A stretch of DNA of 24,860 bases, from assembly GCA_009919365.1 (NCBI GenBank), contig RGBZ01000004.1:1-24860 (forward strand), in the 5' to 3' direction. Under the pieces are notes generated by a model, which did not search any database, was not told where the DNA came from, and saw only the letters and a list, made by a program, of their open reading frames with translations. The DNA comes from a bacterium (GTDB lineage Bacteria; Chloroflexota; Limnocylindria; Limnocylindrales; Limnocylindraceae). The position numbers were made by a program, and so were the translations under genes. Of the stretch, positions 13,607 through 21,005 are shown piece after piece. The stretch's first letter is position 1, and each line of letters starts with the position of its first letter.

Positions 13607-15858
13607 TGATGCTGCTCCCGTGAGACGCTGCGCACGCCCCGAACACGCTCGAGCCGAGCCATGAGACGGGCCAGTTCACTAATGGAACCAACTGCAAGGG
13701 TCATCAACATCTCCGCATTCGTTTGGCCTGATGTCTGAACAGTAGCGGACAAGATGTTCACCTTCTGCTCCGCGACCACCTGAGTGATCTCCGTCAAGAG
13801 ACCGGTGCGATCAAGCCCCTCAATTCGAATCGTCACTGGGTAGCTCTCTGTAGTGGCCGGAGTCATCTCCCACTCCACGTCGATGAGGCGTGACACCTCT
13901 CGGGCAGAGGAAGAGGCGTCGCAGCTTGCGAGGTGCACGGTGACCCCCTTGCCTCGGGTAATGAATCCAACAATGGGGTCGCCTGGGAGCGGACGACAGC
14001 AGCGGCCGAATCGCGTCAAAAGATCGGGCACACCCTTCACGCGAATCCCACCCGTGCGTTCAGCTGGGGCGATCGCTGTAGGGCTGGTACTCAACGGCAA
14101 GAGTAACTTCGTGTCGTCGGACGCGACACCGAGGCGCGAAACCACCTGCTGTGACCCAACGGCGCCGTAGCCGATCGCAGCGTAGAGATCCTCAACGCTC
14201 CCCTGGTTCATCTGCTTCGCGACCTCCTCAAGACGATCGCGACCGATAGTCTCGAGGGTCGTACGGGCAAGGCGACGGAGCTCGCGCTCCAGGGACTCAC
14301 GACCGTGCAGAACGTTCTCGTCACGCTCTTGATGCTTAAACCACTGGCGAATCTTGTTACGCGCCTGTCGCGTGGTCGCCACATTCAGCCAGTCGCGACT
14401 CGGCCCATGCTTCCCGCGCGCTGTGACCACCTCAATGATGTCGCCCGACTTCAGTCGATACTCGAGAGGCACCAATCGGTTGTTTACCTTTGCGCCGATA
14501 CAACGGTGGCCGATGTCCGTGTGCACGAGATAGGCGAAGTCGAGCGGAGTCGCACCCGCTGGGAGCTCCTTGACGTCACCTTTCGGCGTAAAGACATAAA
14601 CCTGATCTTGGAAGACGTCCAAGCGAATCCCCTCAAGGAATTCTGACGCGTCGGTTACGTCGCGTTGCCACTCGAGGAGTTGTCGCAGCCAGGCGAGTTT
14701 CGCGTCGTAAGCGGCATCTGGCTGCGTGCCATCCTTATAGCGCCAGTGGGCGGCGATTCCAACTTCGGCAACCTCATGCATTGACCGCGTGCGGATCTGC
14801 ACCTCAAGTGGACGCCCGTCGAGTGCCACCACTGCGGTGTGTAGGCTCTGATAGAGGTTGTTCTTCGGAACGGCGATGTAGTCGTCGAACTGATTGGGAA
14901 TCGGTCGCCATACACTATGCACCGCGCCGAGCGCGGCGTAACAGTCGCGGAGGCTCTCCACGATCACACGAATGGCGTAGACGTCGTAGATCTCCGAAAA
15001 GTCGCTTGATCGGCGCGCCATCTTCTTGTGAATTGAGTAGAGATGTTTCGCGCGGCCTGAGAATTCGGCCTCAATTCCGGCGCGTTCAAGTTCAGGCTTA
15101 AGCACGGCAATGGCACGCTGAACGTATTCAGCGCGCATGTCGCGACGCAGGGCAACCATGCTAGCCAGCTCGTGGTACCGCTCCGGTTCCAGTGCCTTGA
15201 AGGCGAGATCCTCGAGCTCCCACTTCATCTGCCAAATTCCGAGCCGCTCCGCGAGTGGCGCGTAGATCTCGAGCGTCTGCCGTGCAATGCGCCGTTGCTT
15301 CTCTGCTGGGAGTGCTGCGAGCGTGCGCATGTTGTGCAGTCGATCGCCCAGCTTGATCAGTACGACACGAATATCTTGTGCCATGGCAAGGAACATCTTG
15401 CGAATGTTCTCAGCGTGCTGTTCCTCCGCGCTCATCGCCGAGAACTTGCTTAGCTTCGTGACCCCGTCAACGAGGGTGCCGACCTCGTCGCCAAAGCGCT
15501 CTGCAATCTCAGCGGCGGTAACTGAGGTGTCCTCGGGCACGTCATGCAGAAGTGCCGCCACGAGCGTTGCAGCATCTAGGCCAAGGTCGGCAAGGATCAG
15601 CGCGGCCTCGGCGGGGTGGGTCACATATGGCTCTCCTGAGGCACGCACCTGGGTGCCGTGTGCCTCAACGGCAAAGAGGAAGGCATCATCAACAAGGCGA
15701 GCGGCCTCAGCCGTACCGATACCTGACGCAACCTTGTCGCGCAGCGCCACGCGGAGGGATTCAACCGGACGCGCAAGGGCGCGGACTTTCGCGATCGGGT
15801 CACCTACCGGTCGCGCGGCCAACGATTTCTTCTCAACTGGCTGTGGTTCGATGCTCAT
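13603..15858 (-). CDS. relA: RelA/SpoT family (p)ppGpp synthetase/hydrolase
   Basis: Long RSH proteins make (p)ppGpp on ribosomes with uncharged tRNA and degrade it through an HD domain. The 751-residue protein has an intact HD domain (His81, His105-Asp106 with Glu109-Asp110 in LLHDVPEDT, Asp172 in LGDRLHNMRTL), a synthetase domain (about 265-385, IYDVYAIRVIV, VPKNNLYQSLHT), a TGS domain (VFTPKGDVKELPAGATPLDF), helical and zinc-finger-like parts (FGRCCRPLPGDPIVGF) and a C-terminal ACT domain. The catalytic-loop motif is QFDD (323-326), like the EXDD form of synthesis-only RelA, although hydrolase residues are complete. The protein is probably bifunctional. ATGA overlaps murE, and GTGA overlaps hisS. 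Confidence 0.95.
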   Translation of the reverse strand: MSIEPQPVEKKSLAARPVGDPIAKVRALARPVESLRVALRDKVASGIGTAEAARLVDDAFLFAVEAHGTQVRASGEPYVTHPAEAALILADLGLDAATLVAALLHDVPEDTSVTAAEIAERFGDEVGTLVDGVTKLSKFSAMSAEEQHAENIRKMFLAMAQDIRVVLIKLGDRLHNMRTLAALPAEKQRRIARQTLEIYAPLAERLGIWQMKWELEDLAFKALEPERYHELASMVALRRDMRAEYVQRAIAVLKPELERAGIEAEFSGRAKHLYSIHKKMARRSSDFSEIYDVYAIRVIVESLRDCYAALGAVHSVWRPIPNQFDDYIAVPKNNLYQSLHTAVVALDGRPLEVQIRTRSMHEVAEVGIAAHWRYKDGTQPDAAYDAKLAWLRQLLEWQRDVTDASEFLEGIRLDVFQDQVYVFTPKGDVKELPAGATPLDFAYLVHTDIGHRCIGAKVNNRLVPLEYRLKSGDIIEVVTARGKHGPSRDWLNVATTRQARNKIRQWFKHQERDENVLHGRESLERELRRLARTTLETIGRDRLEEVAKQMNQGSVEDLYAAIGYGAVGSQQVVSRLGVASDDTKLLLPLSTSPTAIAPAERTGGIRVKGVPDLLTRFGRCCRPLPGDPIVGFITRGKGVTVHLASCDASSSAREVSRLIDVEWEMTPATTESYPVTIRIEGLDRTGLLTEITQVVAEQKVNILSATVQTSGQTNAEMLMTLAVGSISELARLMARLERVRGVRSVSREQHQ

Positions 15859-17348
15859 AGTTTTGGAGAATAACCGAGCGACGAGAGCGCGCTCCGCGCT
15901 GTCGCCGCCTCATCCCAGTCCTCATCGCTGCCCTGTCGTTCAATGGTTCGCTCATGACCCTTCCCTGCTAGGAGCACGACGTCACCCGCTTGGGCGGCGC
16001 CGATCGCCGCAAGAATGGCGGCGGCACGGTCATGAAGGATCTCGAGCCTGCTGCCGGCGCGTGGAGCCGCGGCGAGGAACGCGGCCTGAATGGCCTCCGC
16101 GATGAGGTCAGGGCTCTCCCCGCGCGGATCTTCATCGGCGATCCATACCAAGTCAGCGCCGGTGGCCGCTCGCCCCACATCTGTCCGTCGACCAGGATCG
16201 CGCTCGCCCGCAGCTCCCGTTACCAGCAGCAGGCGCCCAGTGGGGCCACACAGCTCGCGCGCTACGGCGACCGACGCCGTCAGCGATGGTCCCGTATGGG
16301 CGAAATCGACGATGACGCGGAACGGCTGTGTGCCGTGAATCAACTGACTGCGGCCTGGCGGTCCGACCTCTGCCTCAACCGCGGCGATCGCTGGAGGGAG
16401 TGGCAGACCCCACGCGGCAACGAGGGTGAGTGCTGCGGCCGCATTCGCGGCATTGATCCGCCCAGGCATGCTGAGATGCAACTCCGCCTTCACTCCATTA
16501 ATCAGCACCTCGTGCTCAGAGTAGGCATCGAATCGCGCCACCTGCAGCCCGGCTGCCTCCGCCGCGTCGGCGAACGGCTGCACCGCTGGGTCACTCGCAT
16601 GCACCACCACCACGCGCGGCAGTTGGCGCGCGTGACTCGCCGCACTCCCAACGGTTCGCGCCACGAGCTTCGCCTTGGCGGCGCGATACTCATCGAGGTT
16701 CGCATGGAAGTCGAGATGGTCTGCTGAGAAGGTCGTATAGATCGCTGACGCAAAATTGATCGCGCCGACTCTCTCTAGTTGTAGGCCGTGGCTCGTGCTC
16801 TCCACTACAGCCGCTTCGTCGCCCGCCTCCACCATTTCGCGCAGCGCGCGCTGCAACGCTGGAGCCTCTGGTGTGGTCTGATGCGCCGTGGCCGCTCGCT
16901 GTGCGCCTCCGACACGCACGATCGCGGTGGAGATCAGCCCGGTGCGCAGTCCAGCAGCGGTCAGCGCCGTCGAGAGGAAGGTTGCAGTTGTGGTTTTGCC
17001 GTCGGTTCCCGTAACGCCGATCGCAAGGAGCTCTTCGGCTGGATCGCCCTCCCACCAGGCTGCGGCAGCGGCAAGAGCGGCACGCGCATCGTGAACCAGA
17101 ATGAGCGGCACGCTCGAAGCATCCTGCTGCTCGCACAGGACCGCGGCTGCACCACGATCAACTGCGCTCGCGATAAACGCTGCGCCATCTTTAGTGCGCC
17201 CAGGGATTGCAACGAAGATGCCCCCCGATGTGACCAGCCGCGAATCATGTGTGGGAGCCGAGGTGATCGTAATGTCTGCTGGTGCGGGGGCTGCCAGGAG
17301 TTGCAGCTCCTGCAGTCGCGCAGCAAGATCTCGGAGCGACCGTTCCAT
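15855..17348 (-). CDS. murE: UDP-MurNAc-tripeptide ligase MurE
   Basis: MurE adds the third stem-peptide residue to UDP-MurNAc-L-Ala-D-Glu in the cytosol. The 497-residue protein has the N-terminal UDP-binding domain, the ATP loop GVTGTDGKTTTATF (111-124), the TTPEAP substrate motif (158-163), the carbamylated-lysine site HLDFHANLDEYRAAKAKL (Lys225), the C-terminal start VDFAHTGPSL and GKGHERTIE near the end. The specificity motif is DEDPR (405-409) instead of the DNPR typical of meso-diaminopimelate enzymes; DDPR-type motifs occur in the Thermotoga enzyme that adds lysine. L-ornithine or L-lysine at position 3 is therefore plausible. It starts two bases after the FemX-like gene, which would act on that third residue. 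Confidence 0.93.
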   Translation of the reverse strand: MERSLRDLAARLQELQLLAAPAPADITITSAPTHDSRLVTSGGIFVAIPGRTKDGAAFIASAVDRGAAAVLCEQQDASSVPLILVHDARAALAAAAAWWEGDPAEELLAIGVTGTDGKTTTATFLSTALTAAGLRTGLISTAIVRVGGAQRAATAHQTTPEAPALQRALREMVEAGDEAAVVESTSHGLQLERVGAINFASAIYTTFSADHLDFHANLDEYRAAKAKLVARTVGSAASHARQLPRVVVVHASDPAVQPFADAAEAAGLQVARFDAYSEHEVLINGVKAELHLSMPGRINAANAAAALTLVAAWGLPLPPAIAAVEAEVGPPGRSQLIHGTQPFRVIVDFAHTGPSLTASVAVARELCGPTGRLLLVTGAAGERDPGRRTDVGRAATGADLVWIADEDPRGESPDLIAEAIQAAFLAAAPRAGSRLEILHDRAAAILAAIGAAQAGDVVLLAGKGHERTIERQGSDEDWDEAATARSALSSLGYSPKL

Positions 17349-17350
17349 TA

Positions 17351-18430
17351 TCAGCGACCCCCTCTCAGCCGGCCGAGCAGCGTGCGCAGACGAAGCGCAC
17401 GCGGGCGGAGCACAATGCGGTGGGCGCCAGCCATAGGCGTCCAGACAGCCCCAAACGAAGCCTTGTGGGCGTAGAGGCCATGCATTGCGTCGCCCTCAAC
17501 GGGAAGATCCCGCTGCCCAACAACATCTACGCCGCCAAGGTCAGTGATTCGGCGCTCCCCCGCAGCAATCTTGATCGCAGTCCAACGTAAGAGCGCCAGG
17601 GCACCAGGAGTCTCCTTCCGCGAGATCGGATCGTCACCCGATGCGTCGGTCGTAATCCGTTCACCGTGTCGCAAGATCACGATGAAGGCGACTAGCACTC
17701 CGGTAGCACCGCGAACGACGAGGAGCTCAGCACGTTCCGTCGCAACGAGTTGATCCCACCAGCGAATCATGGCCGCGGATGAGCCGAGCGCGAACGATTT
17801 TCGCTGTGCTGTTGCCTCGAGGAGGATCTGCACGTTTGCCCAGAGCGCTGTGCGCTCAGGAGCAGGAGTGAGGTGCGTGATCCGCTCGGCAGCGAAGCCG
17901 ACACGCTCGGCGAGCGCGATGCGTTGGCGCGTGCTCTTGGTGATCCCCTCAGCGAGGTCGGCCTCCGATGTTCCATTTGCGCTGGCGCGCAAAAGCATTG
18001 TGTGCTGGCTGGGAAAGATCTCGTCGGACTTTTGGAATCCGGCGTTGCGGAACGCGGCTTCGGTCGCCTCGCCCGCAGGTAGCCACGGGTCCGCATCCAG
18101 CGTGACGAGTCCGCACTCCGCTCCGAGCCAAGAGGCGGCGTGCTGAATTCGTTCCGCAACAGCGACGGCCTGAGCGAGCGTTCCTCCCCATGGGGCGACT
18201 GGCCCACGCGGCGCATGTCCCTTCGGGAGGCCGAAGAGCGGAGCACGATTGAGCAGGATCCCGAGTGGTTCGCCATCAATCTCCAGCGCGATCGCCTCGC
18301 GCCCAAGGCTGGCGCGATAGGCCAGCCAGGCGCTCCCCTGGTGCACGTCGCCACCAGGCGCATCGACGGCGCGTGCATCCCAGGCGCGTTGCGCCTCCGG
18401 GGAGCTCAGATCGATGCGGCTGATCGTCAT
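17351..18430 (-). CDS. FemABX-family peptidoglycan bridge aminoacyltransferase
   Basis: FemX/FemA/FemB proteins use aminoacyl-tRNA to attach amino acids to the side chain of stem-peptide residue 3 of lipid II or its precursor. The 359-residue protein has two GNAT-like halves. The first contains HQGSAWLAYRASLG, IDGEPLGILLN and the PRGPVAPWG motif. The second contains FIVILRHGERI, ALALLRWTAIKIAAG and the signature DLGGVDVV...GLYAHKASFG (the usual DLxGI...GLYxFKxxFG). No membrane segment or signal peptide is seen, as expected for cytosolic members. The start overlaps the murJ stop (ATGA) and murE follows two bases downstream, so its role in cell-wall crosslinking is well supported. Which amino acid it adds cannot be read from the sequence. 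Confidence 0.88.
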   Translation of the reverse strand: MTISRIDLSSPEAQRAWDARAVDAPGGDVHQGSAWLAYRASLGREAIALEIDGEPLGILLNRAPLFGLPKGHAPRGPVAPWGGTLAQAVAVAERIQHAASWLGAECGLVTLDADPWLPAGEATEAAFRNAGFQKSDEIFPSQHTMLLRASANGTSEADLAEGITKSTRQRIALAERVGFAAERITHLTPAPERTALWANVQILLEATAQRKSFALGSSAAMIRWWDQLVATERAELLVVRGATGVLVAFIVILRHGERITTDASGDDPISRKETPGALALLRWTAIKIAAGERRITDLGGVDVVGQRDLPVEGDAMHGLYAHKASFGAVWTPMAGAHRIVLRPRALRLRTLLGRLRGGR

Positions 18431-20046
18431 GCGGAATCCTCGGCGCGCAAGAGGAGCGCGCGAACTCCCTCTGGCGCGAGTGGGGCGATGCGGCGGAGTA
18501 ACGGAAGTGCCTCGCGTCGCCGAGCCAGAATCGTGAGGGTGACATACGCCGCGAGCCCAACGGCGGTGCCGAGCGCAGCAACTGCTGCACCAGGGATAAC
18601 ACCCGCCATCCGAGCGCTCTCCAGAGCTGGCGAGGTGATGACGGCGGCAAGCCCGACGGAGAGGAGTGCGGCAAGGAGCGCAAAAAGGGTGGTGCTGGCA
18701 ACCGTTACGGCGTTGAGCACCTGCTTGTGCGCAATGAGCAGTGCGATCAAGGCGGCGGCCTCAATCCACGTGCCGAGCGGAAGCGCCGTCGCGATGCCGG
18801 TCAGCCCCGCGAGCGGCACCCAGAGGGTTGCCAGGGCGAAGATCACAAGGTTCCCACCGAGCTCCGAAATGGTGGGACGCGCCGTATCGTGTAGCCCATA
18901 GAAGAGGCGCACGGCAACCGAAATCACACCGTGCGCAACGAGACCGATCAACAGGAGGCGGAGCAGATCTGCCGTCGCAGCCGCGGAGGCGTTATCCATC
19001 GTCCCGCCGACAACAAGCCGCACAGCGTCATACGAGAAGAGTGCGCCGAGCGTGGCGATCGGCGCCATCATCCAAATGACGGCCCCGATGCTGGAGGTTG
19101 CCAGCGTACGTACCGCCGCGCGATTTCCGCGTGCAGCCTGCGCTGCAACTTTTGGAAGGATCGCAATGCCAATCGAAGAGGTGACCAAGGCGAGCGGCAC
19201 CTGCAACAAGGTGAAGGCGTAGGACCAGATGGTGATCGCGCCTGCTCCAGTGGTTCCAGCGAGGGAGACTAGATACGCGAGCAGCAGCTGAACCAACACA
19301 ACTGAGCCAACGCGCGGTAGCAGCGAGCGAAGCGCTACGCGGAGGAGAGGGTCACGAAAGTTCGGGCGGGCCGGGCGGAGGTTGCTTCGCAGCAGCACCG
19401 TTGCCGCAATTGCCAGCACAGCAATCGCGCCGGCGGCGGTACCGAACGCTGGGCCGTAGCCCCCAGCCGCTCGGCCGCCGATCAATGCCCCTGCGATCGT
19501 GCCCGCGCTGTATACCAGGCCAGTAATTGCGGTGACACCAAACCGAGATCGCGCAGCGGCGGCACTGGTGCAGATGGCGGAGAGCGCAAGTGCAATCGTG
19601 GCCACGAGCAGGATGATGCTGAGATCTGCCGCCTCACGCTGCTGTGCGCTCGGGAGTCCGCCAACCAAGAGCGCGCTGAGCGCGCTTGCGCCAAGCACCA
19701 CGAGAAGTGAGAAGAAGCCGAGGAGGAGCAGCATGGAAACGAAGACGGAGCCGAGCAGGCGTTGCGCTCGTCGCTGTTCGCCGCGCTCAAGGAGGGAGCT
19801 CAACTGCGGCACAAGTACGGTCGCAATGGAACCTGCAGCAACCAGAGCGAACACGATGTCAGGAATACGGAACGCGGCAAGAAATGGGTCAAGGGTCCCA
19901 GTCGCTCCAAAGATTGCAATGAGCACAGTGACGCGCGCCCACCCGGCAATACGCGATGCAAGTGCGCCAGCAGCAAGAACCGAACTGTTATGCGCAGTAC
20001 TTGACCGCACCACAGGCGCGACGAGCGCAACGGCCCGCCGCTTCAT
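18427..20046 (-). CDS. murJ: Lipid II flippase MurJ (MviN)
   Basis: MurJ, a MOP-superfamily transporter, moves lipid II across the membrane. The 539-residue protein is hydrophobic throughout with about 14 membrane segments. The N-terminal signature ASRIAGWARVTVLIAIFG is followed by TLDPFLAAFRIPDIVFALVAAG. The two early arginines and the Asp that line the central cavity in E. coli MurJ appear conserved, while the Asp of the usual FARD is Val here. A loop motif LFYGLHDTARPTI lies near residue 385. The ATG overlaps the xerC stop (ATGA) and the stop overlaps the FemX-like gene, so the flippase sits beside the enzymes that make its cargo. Confidence 0.94.
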   Translation of the reverse strand: MKRRAVALVAPVVRSSTAHNSSVLAAGALASRIAGWARVTVLIAIFGATGTLDPFLAAFRIPDIVFALVAAGSIATVLVPQLSSLLERGEQRRAQRLLGSVFVSMLLLLGFFSLLVVLGASALSALLVGGLPSAQQREAADLSIILLVATIALALSAICTSAAAARSRFGVTAITGLVYSAGTIAGALIGGRAAGGYGPAFGTAAGAIAVLAIAATVLLRSNLRPARPNFRDPLLRVALRSLLPRVGSVVLVQLLLAYLVSLAGTTGAGAITIWSYAFTLLQVPLALVTSSIGIAILPKVAAQAARGNRAAVRTLATSSIGAVIWMMAPIATLGALFSYDAVRLVVGGTMDNASAAATADLLRLLLIGLVAHGVISVAVRLFYGLHDTARPTISELGGNLVIFALATLWVPLAGLTGIATALPLGTWIEAAALIALLIAHKQVLNAVTVASTTLFALLAALLSVGLAAVITSPALESARMAGVIPGAAVAALGTAVGLAAYVTLTILARRREALPLLRRIAPLAPEGVRALLLRAEDSA

Positions 20047-21005
20047 GGCTTGGCTCCAGCGCGCCGCGCCCGGGGGTGCGCCGATTTATAGAGCCCGCGC
20101 AGACGTGTGGTTGATACGTGCGTGTACACCTGAGTTGTTCCGAGACTCTCATGTCCGAGGAGCTCCTGAACCACGCGCAGATCAGCACCACCATCAAGGA
20201 GGTGCGTAGCGAATGAGTGACGCAGCGTGTGGGGGTGAAATGCTTCTGGAAGGCCTGCAGCACGCGCAATGTCGTCGAGTCGTGCGCGGGCTCCGCGTTC
20301 CCCAAGCGCTCCACCGTTCCGATTCAAGAAGAGAGCAGGGGCCGAGGTCGCGGCGAGTTCAGCGAGCGCTGGTCGACCGTCCAACAAGTACGCTTCGAGC
20401 GCGCGGCGGCACGGCGCGCCAAAAAGTGCAACGCGCTGCTTGTCACCCTTCCCTGTCACTTTCACCTCGCCGCGACCGAGCTGCAGGTCGGCGACGTTGA
20501 TGGCCACAACTTCTGCAATGCGCAGCCCAGCGCCGTAGAGCAGTTCGATCAGCGCCGTATCGCGTAGCGCCAGCGCGGCTGAGGTGCCGATCGTCGCCTG
20601 CGCAATGAGCCGTTCAACCTGCGCTTGCGATAGAACGTCGGGGAGCCGCTTCTCGCGCTTCGGTCGAGCGAGTGCGCGCAGCGGATCTTTCGTCACACTC
20701 CCCTGCCGAACCCAGAATCGGTAGAAGGTGCCTAGCGCGGCGAGCCGCTGCTGCACGGTGGAGCGCTCGCCATCTTCACTAAGGAGTGTGATGTAGCGAC
20801 GCAGGTCCGCTCGGCTTGGCGTGCGCCAATCGATCCCCTCAGAGTCGTACCAGGCAACGAGACGCACTACGGCCGTACGGTACGAGCGCTCCGTTGCTGC
20901 GGAGAGTGCACGTGCACGTAGATGCATGATGAAGGGGGCGATGCGTGGGTCAGTCACAGCGGTAGAGAGTGACGCCGCGGGAGCCGGATCGCGGCCCCGA
21001 GCCAT
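20043..21005 (-). CDS. xerC: Tyrosine recombinase XerC/XerD
   Basis: Xer recombinases resolve chromosome dimers at dif. The 320-residue protein has the N-terminal SAM-like core-binding domain (about 20-105) and the catalytic domain with all six active-site residues: Arg162 (YGAGLRIAEV), Lys186 (VTGKGDKQR), His259 and Arg262 (HPHTLRHSFATH), His285 (LLGHESLGTT) and the nucleophile Tyr294 (TQVYTHVS). Length and motifs fit Xer and not a phage integrase. I use the symbol xerC because a Xer gene downstream of topA and dprA matches the codV position in Firmicutes; XerC and XerD cannot be separated on sequence alone. ATG at 21005 shares one base with the topA TAA (TAATG), and its stop overlaps murJ. 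Confidence 0.9.
   Translation of the reverse strand: MARGRDPAPAASLSTAVTDPRIAPFIMHLRARALSAATERSYRTAVVRLVAWYDSEGIDWRTPSRADLRRYITLLSEDGERSTVQQRLAALGTFYRFWVRQGSVTKDPLRALARPKREKRLPDVLSQAQVERLIAQATIGTSAALALRDTALIELLYGAGLRIAEVVAINVADLQLGRGEVKVTGKGDKQRVALFGAPCRRALEAYLLDGRPALAELAATSAPALFLNRNGGALGERGARARLDDIARAAGLPEAFHPHTLRHSFATHLLDGGADLRVVQELLGHESLGTTQVYTHVSTTRLRGLYKSAHPRARRAGAKP

Noticed and set aside
20043..21005. Phage or integron integrase
   Set aside because: The gene is Xer-like in length and motifs, sits in a housekeeping string after topA, and no att sites, cassettes or phage genes are visible.
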